From contig CAJFCV020000001.1 of NCBI GenBank assembly GCA_904066235.2, positions 7,688,001 through 7,752,000 on the forward strand: a DNA stretch of 64,000 nucleotides, given 5' to 3'. This document shows positions 39,750-50,500 of this stretch, in pieces. The position numbers and the translations under genes are program-made. This stretch comes from Bursaphelenchus xylophilus. Lineage: Eukaryota > Nematoda > Chromadorea > Rhabditida > Aphelenchoididae. Position 1 is the stretch's first letter, and the number at the start of each line of letters is the position of its first letter. The notes under the pieces are model-generated. The model was not told where the DNA came from. It saw only the letters and a program-made list of their open reading frames with translations, and searched no databases.

Positions 39750-39938
39750 GCCATGAGAAAATAAAAACATGTTGGGAAACACTTGACACAAGCGGGGATA
39801 AATTTGGCTCATCCTGCAGCTCAATGTCTTCGTGGCAAGACTAAATAAAAAATACGTTGGGTCCATTTTTTGGCGTTCGGAATCAGAAAATTCCGACTGC
39901 TTTCGTAATTCCCTTTGTTGAGGCCAACTTCCTTTAAA

Positions 39939-40474
39939 ATGGTAAGTTAAAACAATATGATCGTATGTTTAGACTATTGGAAAGAACAATAAGATGATGG
40001 CCCATTTGGGTTGGCGGATGAAGGTAATCGTTCAGGACAGTAGAACTTTCGTTGGCTATTTTAAAGGTAATTCTTGTTTCAAGTGCGAATCTAATTAATA
40101 TTCTTTTAGCGTTTGACAAACACATGAATGTGATTCTTTCCGATTGCGAGGAGATCAGAAAAATTAAGCCAAAACCTGGAAAGAAACTTGTAAACGAGGA
40201 AGAAAAGCGCACTCTTGGACTGGTCTTGTTGCGTGGGGATAAGATCATTTCAATTAGTGTGGATGGACCTGCCCAGAAGGACGATGATTCGCGAGTTCCT
40301 AAGGCCGGTGGAAGTGGCGGACCAGGCCAAGCCAAACCAGCCACCCGAAGCGTTCCACAACTGCCCACTGGTGCCCCAGCGGGCCTGCAGGGACCTCTTG
40401 GAGGTCATGGAATTCCAGGGATGCAACCTCCATACGGTGTTCCTCCGATGGGACAGCCACCTCGTCCTTTTTAA
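39939..40474 (+). CDS. snr-2: Sm protein B (core snRNP)
   Basis: Three exons (39939-39941, holding only the ATG, then 39973-40066 and 40110-40474) give 153 residues. The Sm fold is complete: Sm1 ([20 protein letters not shown] and the following [11 protein letters not shown]) and Sm2 ([20 protein letters not shown]). A Gly/Pro-rich tail ends MGQPPRPF and lacks the long RG-rich repeats of vertebrate SmB. It is part of the heptameric ring on U1, U2, U4 and U5 snRNA. A first exon consisting of just the start codon is unusual but is supported by an exact GTAAGT donor and a matching acceptor. It is probably cotranscribed with ola-1 downstream. Confidence 0.94.
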
Positions 40475-40613
40475 TCAACACGATCTGATCTCTCATTGTT
40501 ATTTATCTTTTATAAAATGTTTCTACAGATATCATTGTTTCGTTTTGGTGCTGTCCACAGAAGTATTTGGTTGACGGAAAAACGATGATTTAACGTTTCA
40601 GGAGTAGCAAAAG
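40475..40613 (+). promoter_or_regulatory. Intercistronic region snr-2 to ola-1
   Basis: 139 bases, with the acceptor TTAACGTTTCAG (about 40590-40601) shortly before the ola-1 ATG at 40614. This is consistent with SL2-type trans-splicing. Confidence 0.6.
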
Positions 40614-41912
40614 ATGCCACCAAAAAAGAAGGGAGATGAAGAGAAACCGCCGCTGCTTCTTGGCCGTATGGGAACAAACTTAAAGGTGTATTAATTGTGT
40701 TGTATTAATTTTCTGTTTTAGATGGGTATCCTAGGATTGCCAAACGTCGGAAAAAGCACGTTTTTCAACGTGCTTACTAAGAGTGAAGCTCAAGCGGAAA
40801 ACTTTCCTTTCTGCACCATCGACCCGAATGAGGCGCGTGTAGCTGTTGCAGATGAACGTTTCGACTGGTTATTAGCCAACTGGAAGCCGCTGAGTCGAGT
40901 TCCCGCGTTTTTGAACGTGACTGACATCGCCGGGTTAGTGAAAGGTGCATCCGAAGGACAAGGTCTTGGGAATGCCTTCCTTTCCCATGTTAGTGCTTGC
41001 GACGCTCTCTTTCACGTCTGCCGTGGATTTGACGACACCGACGTGACTCATGTTGAGGGAGAAGTTGATCCTGTTCGGGATTTAGAAATAATCAACAATG
41101 AACTCATTTTAAAGGACCTCTCTTATCTTGAGTCGGCTCTGGAGAAGTCCGAGAAACTTGCCATTCGTGGAGGAGACAAAACTAAAAAGCCCGAATATGA
41201 ATGTCTGCAGAAAGTGAAGGAGTTATTAGACGGCCAGAAATTCGTTCGTCATCAAGTATGGAACGAGAAAGAAATTGAAATTTTAAACAAGCATTTGTTC
41301 TTGACTGCTAAACCAATCGTCTACTTAGTTAACTTGAGTGAACAAGACTATATTCGCAAGGTAAGCATATAGGCTTTAATCGAATTTTTTCGTTTTAGAA
41401 GAATAAGTACTTGGCAAAGATCAAGGCTTGGATTGACGAAAACGATCCTGGGGCTACTTTGATTCCATTCAGTGGAGCCTTCGAATTGAAGTTGGTGGAG
41501 ATGGATGAAGACCAAAGGGCTGACTATGAAAAACTCGTCGGGGCCACTAGTGCTTTGGATAAAATTGTCAAGACTGGGTACAAAGCTCTTCAACTAGAAT
41601 ACTTCTTTACTTGTGGGAAGGATGAAGTCAGAGCCTGGACAATTCAGGTATTGTTGTGTTAGCGGATATAACATATATTAGAAAGGAACGAAGGCCCCAC
41701 AGGCTGCTGGTCGTATCCATACTGACTTTGAGAAAGGATTTATTATGGCAGAAGTGATGAAATTCGATGATTTGAAAGAAGCTGGAAGTGAACAAGCCGT
41801 CAAGAGTGCTGGAAAGTACAGACAGCAAGGTCGTAACTACACCGTCGAGGATGGAGACATTATTTTCTTCAAATTCAACGCTGGCGCTGGCCTTACAGGA
41901 AAGAAAAAGTAG
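40614..41912 (+). CDS. ola-1: Obg-like ATPase 1 (OLA1/YchF)
   Basis: Four exons (40614-40685, 40722-41360, 41399-41647, 41682-41912) give 396 residues, the family's usual length. The G-domain motifs are [12 protein letters not shown] (P-loop), [17 protein letters not shown] (switch II), and NLSE in place of the usual NKxD, which is the YchF/OLA1 signature for ATP rather than GTP preference. A coiled region and the C-terminal TGS domain ([20 protein letters not shown] ending [12 protein letters not shown]) follow. It is a cytosolic ATPase linked to ribosomes and stress responses. Confidence 0.96.
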
Positions 41913-42796
41913 ACTCCAACACATAATGTACTGGTCGTCGTTGTTATTTTTAAGTTTGATAAATGTTTAAAATTTTCATACTGGGATGAAAGATTATGGT
42001 GTTAACCTTAATACGTTACTGCTTGCTGAAGTTCATAACAAAAACTAAAAAAAAATTGGATTTCTGTTCTTTAGCAAAATTATCGTTGATGAAATTTATT
42101 TGGAGTTCTCCCAACAAGAACATCTTCTCTTTTTCCAAAAGTTTTGATCATTTAGGGAGAGAGAAGTAAGGAGGCAGGGTCTTCTTGATCTGTCTTTAGC
42201 TATCAAATTCCTTGAGGGGTGGAGTATGACTTCTTTGATTTGCCTCTCAATGTCTTCGAACTCTCTGTCCGAGCCGCTCTTCTTCTATTACCGCCTTCGG
42301 GGTGCGAACAGCAAATCAGCGTCTCTCGTTGAATGGTGCGTTCGACCAGGAGGCGGGAATTTTATTTTTCTCTGGTTAGTGGGCCTTGCGTAGCGCCGCG
42401 TTATGCCTCCAAAGTATTCTCCTTTCTCTTGCTACTCTCATGAGCGCTCTACGCGAGCAGATGGAGCAAAATGCGCGTTTGGAAAGTCTTTAGCACCTCC
42501 TTCAGCCCTATGTCGACCGCCCCTGTCTGTGCATTTCGCGTTGTCGAGGGGGACGGGCTTTGGGTCGTCTCTCTGTTTTCCATCCTCGGCCCAACCCTCC
42601 TTTATAATTTTGCATAATGGGGGTGGGCCTTAACGCTTATTTTTTCAATTCGATTAAAGTTTGGATTCGATCGTGCCAGGAAAAGAACTTATGTTATAAC
42701 TCGCTAATAACACTTAAAGCACGTATTTCGACATATGCCACTATGAGTAATTGCATTAAGTTACAGTAAACATTTTAGAGGTTGATCACTGCTTAG
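41913..42796. promoter_or_regulatory. Intergenic region and GC-rich promoter-like block
   Basis: Downstream of the ola-1 3' end, 42170-42630 is distinctly GC-rich. It holds Sp/KLF-type boxes (GAGGGGTGG near 42215, GGGGGTGGG near 42620) and an E2F-like GGCGGGAA near 42352. It probably includes the promoter and unresolved 5' exons of the Sp-family gene. The open frame 42403-42633 has no family resemblance. Confidence 0.45.
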
Positions 42797-44257
42797 AATA
42801 AAAATAAAACTGGCGCCCAATAGATCAACTCAAGGAAACGCACAGGCCAATGGCCAGAAGCCGAATACTGTGATATCGAATTCTGGTCAGACCCTTTATC
42901 AACTGGGTAATTCTCAGAACATGGTTGGTTTTTCATTAACTTGAAAATACTATTGTTTTCTGAAGTCGGATTTTTCAACTTTTAGGTCTTGCTGCAAAAC
43001 CCGCAAGTTGCGACGCCTGTAAATCAAGTTGTAAGTGCAAGTGCCGCTCCCAATACGAACCAACAGAGGATCATTTTTATTCCAAATAGACCTCAAACGT
43101 CCATGCCGCAGCCAATGAGCAGCACACAGCCGCAACAAGTTTACCTGTTGCAGAATGGTTCGCAGTCAAATCAACCAGTAAGTAACTAAGAGGATTCACT
43201 TTAATCTGGTTCTTCAGATTCTAATACCGTTTATTCCTGGCAACTCACAATCCAATAAACCCCAAATTATACAAGTCGCTACATCGATGTCCACCCCGTC
43301 ATCGGCCGGTATGAGTCAGGTGGTTTTAGCCCCCAGTTCGCAGTCAGTGCAACAACAGCCACAACAAACTCAGCAACCCCGCTTCGTAAACATCACAAAG
43401 GCCGAAGCAAAGCCAGAGGTTCAGAACCAATTTGTACATATTATGCAGCCAACTCAGATGCAGAAACCCCCTCAAGTTATAAATGCCAGTCCTCAAAGAC
43501 CTCCGGCAACATCTCCTTCAAAACAAAGCACACCAGGACAACAACAGACGCGGATTACTCTTGGTGAGGCTCTATTTTGTATGATTGAAATTTGTTTAGG
43601 CAACCTTCATTTCAAACAAGATCCAAATGACCCACTAAAATGGATTATCACAAATGATTCTGATCAGCCGGCAAGTGGAGCGCCGGCAACTCCTATTCAA
43701 AATAACACACCAAGTCGGGGGAGCACGGCCGGAAGCTCTGGCATGTTTTTATCACCTCTAGATTCTGGAAATGGGACGAAGAAACAAGCCAAACGAATCG
43801 CTTGTAACTGTCCAAACTGTCAGAGTAACCAAAACAAACCGTAAGAATCCCTTTTGATTCGCTGTATTTTTGAACTTGAATTATTTGTAGAAATGGGGAA
43901 CGTCAACGCCTTCATGTCTGTCACATCTGTAATAAGACTTACGGCAAGACGTCGCATCTCCGTGCTCATCTACGGGGACATGCAGGAAACAAACCATTTG
44001 CATGCGATTGGAATATGTGCACGAAGAAATTCACAAGATCTGATGAACTACAACGACATCGAAGAACGCATACCGGGGAGAAAAGATTTGTGTGTACGCA
44101 ATGTAGCAAGAAGTTCATGAGATCAGACCACTTGTCCAAGCACATTCGAACACACAGCAACCCAAGAGCTTCAGCACCAGTTAGGCCCGAAGTAATCGGC
44201 CATGTCGTGGCCGCGGCAGCGAATCAAGTACGGGTCGACTCGCAGATGATGGAATAA
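42797..44257 (+). CDS. Sp-family C2H2 zinc-finger transcription factor (5' end unresolved)
   Basis: Exons resolved from 42797 encode a Gln/Ser/Thr/Pro-rich activation region ([14 protein letters not shown] and [12 protein letters not shown] stretches). A Buttonhead box ([10 protein letters not shown]) follows, then three C2H2 fingers: [39 protein letters not shown] and [17 protein letters not shown]. The recognition residues KHA, RER and RHK positions read as [16 protein letters not shown] and RSDHLSKH, the Sp1/KLF set for GC and GT boxes. The Btd box plus Gln-rich N-terminus favours the Sp1-4 class over KLF. The initiating ATG lies upstream and I cannot place it. The short C-terminus ends VRVDSQMME. 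Confidence 0.88.
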
Positions 44258-44366
44258 CTGTCTTATATCACTCAAATTTTTTTTGCTAAACGGGTCGTTT
44301 CGTAAAGTAAACCATTTATCAATATTTTAAATTCAAGAAACGTGATTAAAGATTAGATACATTCTC

Positions 44367-46137
44367 TTAATCAACCTTAATAGAGGCATCCTGGGATTGA
44401 TCAATGGTTTGATTGGGCAAATGGAGAGATCCCGAGAAATCATCGAGATCGCCAGGATCTGGCTTTTTACTTTTTGGTGATATTCTCCTCATGTCATACC
44501 TATAAGATACCTTCCGAAAAAAAAGGCTTACATTACTGTTTTCATTGCTTGGTTTGCAAAATCCGCAAAGTGGGCACGGTCAATACGTGCAGTATTCGAC
44601 AATTTGTTAACGTCATAAAGTCCCAATAGATCTAGAACAGCGCCGGTTATTTGCTCTTTCACATCTATTCCGATGTCGTTAACCTTTCCTTTTGACATGG
44701 GGCGATCTCTGACTGTGAATTGATGTATCAGTTCTTTCGGAATCATCTAAAAACGAAGTTAAAACTTCATCGTGAAAAGTCGGTGCTACTTGCAAGTCAA
44801 TGATGCACTAACCTCATCAAATATGCATCGTATATAACGTGTTATAACGTCCCGATTTCGCAAATTCTTCCGGCCAATCTTTACCCCCAGCGCTCTAGCT
44901 ACACCAACCAAATCAACAGATCTGAGAGGAGCTTGGGCAACCAGCACCCATTCCTGTGTGACCTCAGCATTCAAATCAAACACTCTCCCAGTGAGTCCGT
45001 TATTCTGTCGATGTAGACTTGCACTTCTTGTATCAATAATATCAGCATGCAGTTTCTGAACCTCCTTCTTCAAGGAATTAACCTGCATTGCCAGCCCAGC
45101 AATCATTCTCGCGTTTTGTTCCACAGTAGCGCTCTTCACTCCTTGAACGAGCATATTAACGTTTAGTGGATACTGAATTGAAGGATCGTTGACGAAAAGT
45201 TCATTCAGATGCTCCACGGAGTTCTGTGGCTCATGTTTTGAAATCTCGTCAAAGAGTTCGGAAACGTTGATAGAATATCTATCGCTGATCGTTCTTCTGG
45301 ATATGCTGTTAGTTGATGAAGGGAAGTATTCACTCGAAGGTGCGTCAACCACCTCTATTTCTTCTTGAACAACTTCGTCTTCATCTAGAAAAGAAATGAG
45401 CTTCATGATAATAACTTACAATAGTCCCTCGGAGCTTTTCGCCGACGTGATTCCTTCAGAATCCTCGCTTTGTTCACATTCCGAGGAGTAGTGTCGTGTA
45501 CAGGGCTTACGGCCTCGTTTTTCATACTGAACTTGGCTCTCTTGGCAGATCCGCCCTCCCCTGAGGAATCATGAAAACCGCTAGCTTCTGTTTCTTCCAG
45601 CGCACAAACATCAACTTGACGGTCACTTTCGTCAATTTCATCAACGTCGCAAGAATAAATAAACTCATCTGGCGCCACCAGATGAATTTCAGGAGCTAAT
45701 TGTGGTACGACAGTACTCTCAGGTTGTAGTTTAAAACCATGTCTAGACCATCGTGGAAGGGCAATTGGTGCCTTCAGCCGGGTGAGCTCGACTTGTCTGA
45801 ACATTCTATACGGTTGCCCCTAAATACACCCATATAAATATGTCTTAACGCATACCGCTTGCTGCTGATATTGTTCGCGAGAAGAAGCGACGAGCTGTTC
45901 GTCATAATCGCCTAAAATTTTAAAAAGACAACGACATTGAGATAAAAATAGCAAAAACAATGCAAAAAATTTAAAATTACGATTTGTCGCAAAGTTCTGA
46001 GACCGTCTTACGCGCTTCATCATGCAGGCTGCCGCCAAAGCTTCAGACACTACTGCAGTTTGCGCTTGTCCAGCTTCGATTCGCCTCGTTACAGCGGCAA
46101 GCGTTTCATCGTTTCGAGACCCAGGATCTGGATCCAT
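44367..46137 (-). CDS. Unrecognised protein, probably nuclear
   Basis: Minus-strand gene with a start at MDPDPGSRNDETLAAVTRRI (46137) and an end at DQSQDASIKVD (44367). The exons contain an N-terminal helical segment, QVELTRLKAPIALPRWSRHG (around 45740), an acidic Ser-rich region, a basic cluster SRRRKAPRDY, a coiled-coil-like part (ARMIAGLAMQVNSLKKEVQK) and a C-terminal helical block of about 110 residues (LRSVDLVGVARALGVKIGRK to ANQAMKTVMYDMRR). I do not recognise a family. The splice between 46012 and 45914 has a phase problem: the canonical donor and acceptor shift the frame, while reading through keeps it open, so either the intron is retained, the start is MFRQVEL at 45804, or the exon 1 call is wrong. 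Confidence 0.6.
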
Positions 46138-46204
46138 TTTATACGATGAAACGTTTACATTCGTTTTTTTATTTTTATGCGCAGCAAACGAAGCAAAAAT
46201 CCCT

Positions 46205-46247
46205 GCCTTCAAGACAATTTTTCGAAAGAAAAAGTTGTCTTGAAGGC
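46205..46247. repeat. Short near-perfect hairpin upstream of the unrecognised gene
   Basis: GCCTTCAAGACAA (46205-46217) pairs fully with TTGTCTTGAAGGC (46235-46247). The stem continues with TTTTTC against GAAAAA, leaving a small loop and one unpaired G. It sits about 70 bases upstream of the gene's ATG. Confidence 0.7.
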
Positions 46248-46397
46248 GGTGAATACCAAATCTGTTTAATAATCGCAACATCCTCATCGTTTTAGAAAGT
46301 TTAGACAAGCGAGAATAGCAAAAACCAGCGTATATTCGACAACTTGGCAAAAAAAGACGTGGGAAGCGATTTGGGGTTTTCGTGATCTCCGGGAGAG

Positions 46398-47257
46398 TAG
46401 CGAATAGGATTTTTCGCTACCGACATAGATTGGGGTAAACACTTTCCCTGATGAAAAGGTTTTTCGTCTTGAACAGAGGTAGAAAACCAGCTTCTTTTTT
46501 CGATAACCTTTATATGTAAAGCTTTGAAAAAGTACTGTAAAGAAGTAAACTGTTATTGAATTTGAGATACTGCAAATGCAATCTGTTATAAAACTTAATG
46601 CTACAAATACCCATAAAAAATTGCCGGGCCTGGAAAAAAGTCAGGCCCGGCGGTCGGACCGTTTTAAAATTTGTCAGACACGATCCAATCGGGCCTCATC
46701 CACTGTTGTTTTTCTTGCCGGTTGTGGACATCCAGGACCATGTATAACATCCAATCTCGCAATATTTTGGCAGGTTCTCATGCAAAAGCTTATTTTTTGG
46801 GGTGCAGACGAAAGATTACGTTTTGGCCCTGCTGAAAGCTCGTAACGATTATGTTCATCTTCATCTCCTCCCTAAAAAAAAGTTTCTTACAGGGGAACCT
46901 GCCAGATTTTGCGACTGCAGGTTATACATGGTCCTAAATGTCGACAAGCTCTCCAGCAAGAAAAGCAACAGCTGTCTTATCAATCGAAAGAGATCTAATC
47001 AGGCTAGCTGAAAGTATCTAATTTAGTCAGTTTTCGAATCGTCCATCCAGAACTGAACCATATGCTTTATAATAATCCAGATCACTTCTGATACAATAAA
47101 AACAGGTAAAAACGTAAAACTAAAACTATAATGTCTTGTTTAAAGCTACATAAAGCCCAAAAAAAATCTTTTTCAAGAGGGGGGGGGGACTTCCCATCAG
47201 GGAAAGAGTTGACCCAAATCTATCTCGGTAGTGGAAACCCCGATTCGCTACCCCCTT
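46398..47257. repeat. Foldback element upstream of BIRC6
   Basis: GTAGCGAATAGG..CGCTACCGACATAGATTGGGG..CTTTCCCTGATG at 46398-46454 is mirrored at 47198-47257. Related TAGCGAATCGGGGTTT blocks continue to about 47390. A smaller hairpin (GCCGGGCCTGG against CAGGCCCGGC) lies near 46622-46652. No coding signal is seen. Confidence 0.65.
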
Positions 47258-47535
47258 ATTCGCGAGGAGCGAAAATGCCGAGCCGCGGCCGTAGGTGGTA
47301 AAAACAAAGATTTACCCCCAAACGGAGGTAGCTAATCGGGGTTTCTGCTACTTCCCCAAATTAGTAGCGAATTCAGCAAAAAATTTCGGTCACAGGAGCG
47401 AATTCATTTTTATGTTTTGTTTCAAAATTGGGGTGCAGAAACGTGTACGCTAAAAATTTTGTTGTCGTTTTGAAAGGACTTATTTAAAAGCTGTTTTCAG
47501 GTGTCATTTTTAGTATTTGAAAGAATAACAGTTGT

Positions 47536-50500
47536 ATGAACCCGTCGTCAGCGGAGTTGCACACTCCACTCATTCGTGTGAGGCAAATGTAAGTTCAGAG
47601 GTAATCTTGAGGGATTTTTAGGACTCTTCAATATTAAACTAAAAATTTGTTTAGAGCAGAATGTAATTACCAACCACAACCTTCAACTCGGCTTCTGTCT
47701 GCTTGCGGTAATCTCGGAGACTATATAGTTGTTGAGAAAGATGGAAGGCTCAGTTCGATTAAAGACGATTATTCCATCAAGAAGATCATTGACTTCCAGA
47801 AGCCTGTAAAGGTAAACTCTACATTATGATATATTCTTTTATTTAGGTCGCATTTGCTAATGGATGTCTAATTCTTGTAACGGCGGATGGGTTTTGCTTC
47901 CGTTCGGTACTTGTTGCGAACAGTTCGCTAAACGAACTTGTTTTTGGTCAACACAACGACACTATCTATATCGAATTTTCAAAGGAACAGGTTTGTTTTG
48001 ACTTAGATTCTTTTGATTTCTCTTACAGGCCGAGGCATTATTGCATTTGGAGGACAGCGTCCAAGGAGGGTCGTTTCTAATCTCCAGTTTCTTGGAAGAT
48101 GTTCGACGGTTTGTTGATTCTGGAGATGAATCCTCAGTTGTGCCCATAGCGTTGACAAAACAGTTGTTTAATGAGTTGGAAATTGCTTTAACCTCAAATG
48201 AAGCAACACATTCGTATGCCTTCCATCTCTTGGAAAAAATGAGAGTATGTCATTATAAAACAGGTAATATTTTTTCAGTTCTTCCTTGATCCGTTCAAGC
48301 CATATAATGTCGACATTCCTGCGGATACATTCCCATATTCAACCCAACAAGATGTTTGCCGTGTTTCAAATATGACTTCTGAAGCCGCCCGGAGATTATC
48401 GTTCTATAGATGGCCTAAGGGTGAATGTCTGTTTGCACAACCGAAAAACCTTGCTAATGCTGGATTTTTTTTGCGTCCTTCGGCTGGAAATCTGGATCGA
48501 GTTTGTTGTTTTTCATGCGAAGTTTGTCTTGTAAACTGGGAGCCTCAGGACGATCCTATTCGAGAGCATGTAGAGCATAATTCCAAGTGCAATTTTATGA
48601 ATGGAATGGAGAAACGAAATATCACATTTGAAGAGACCAAGGCCATGTTGCCGTTTCTGTCATGGGCCCAAATTGAGCAAAGCGATGTAAAAATATCCCC
48701 TGAAGAAATTTTGGTAGGAAGTTGTGACACGAGTTGTTCATGGATAGCAACTGCCGTCTCCCCGCTGCCCGGTCATAACAAACCGAGCATCTTTCTTTTT
48801 GATTTAAACAAAGTTTCTCAGAGACCTGTTGAGATTTTGTTGGACTTATATGCGACTTGTATGGCTGGTTCTCTACAGTCGCGACCGGAAGAGCCGAGAA
48901 AATCGACTGGGGCATTTGATTGGTTAAACAGTGTCAACGACATTGCGAATATTATCGATGGAAATCAGAAGTCAGAATCCCCACTATGCACAATTACCTC
49001 GTTATGCACAACGAGTTCCCTAGATGAAAATGTGCAGATTACTAGTAGTGATAAGATTATCGCTCTCCTTTGTACATCGGTTTTGGTAGACGAAACGAGG
49101 CTTAAAAAATGTATGTGTCTGGTTGATTTTGTAATGTTTTGAGGTTAGCTCTTAGCAATGAGGCCTCAGTTGAAGAAGTTTTGACTTTGAACACGATTAA
49201 TACTTTCTGCGAAACAACCAGGATTGACGAGTTTGACTATGGCGTGGAGGTTCCTCGAAGACCATTTATTTTGGTGCATCATGTTGTTGAATTTCCTGGG
49301 GACGCAGTTACAGAGCCATTGACTTTTGTATATCAAGCCGCGGGAAAAAGTATGTCCATTTTTATTATTTTAGTGTTTAATTTTAGGTTCTGATGATATG
49401 ATCACTGATCAAGTTGAAAAGTCAGGTAAGTTCGTAATGATATGTTGACACACTCTGTTTCAAAATTATAGACACGCCTGTAAAATCTGCAATTACGGTG
49501 TCGGGGTTTAATTGACGGATGCGGACCCTTAAACCCGAAATTGGGCAGCTAATTTTTATACATATTCTTAATCAGCATGATTTTTCGGTGAGGTATGTCC
49601 TGTCTAAAAGTCGGAGCCCCCGTAAAAGTATTTAGTTTGTTAGCTAACCACTTGTGATTGTGGGCCCCATAATGCCTGAAATTATTCATATGACTGCACA
49701 GTACAAATGTCTGGGCTTTATCGACTTTAAAATGCCTAGATTTTCTTGCAATTTTCCCGGAAATCCTCTATTTTGTGTAATCAGGTCAGGTTGTGTAATC
49801 TGTCAGAAGTTCTAGATGCGACCTACGGTATTTAAGGACTAGATGCAGTCAGTTTTTAAAAAACACGTGGGCCTAAACGTTTTTACAAGAACCTAAAAAT
49901 TCCAGTGTTGAAGTTTTTGTATATAGCTTGTTCTTGTTTCACAAGTTTTGAGTTAAAATTGCCGCCGCCTCTGTAATTTTGAAACACCCAAATTTGGAAA
50001 ATCTTTTGTTTAAAGTAAAATTATAGTGCAATAGGAAAAATTATTTTTTGGTGAATGTGTTCAAACCTCTATCAATCTGTAAAGGTTTCAAGTGAACCCC
50101 GACACCGCAATTGCAGATTTTACAGTCTGTCTGTCATTTTGAAACAGTCTGTAAGAATGTTTTAGCTGATAGCGCAAGACCAAAAGAAACCGAATACATC
50201 CCTTTGTATTACAATGCTAAGGAGACCGTTGCGGTTGGTATCCAGTGCATTCGCTTACCTCCGGAGTTCGACAACACAGACTTCAAGGTACAGTGTGGAT
50301 TATGAACAAATATTTCTTAGGTCTCCACGATGCATTTTGGTAATGATGGTTCTAAGCTTTTGGTTATTATCGACCCGTCTTCCTCCGCTTTGACCGATTT
50401 CTCATCATCGATTCTGGTTTACACTCGAATACCTTCATTGTACATGTTCCGCCTGGAGCCAGCTTTGAAGTTCACTGTGAAGAAAAAAGTAAAAAATGCG

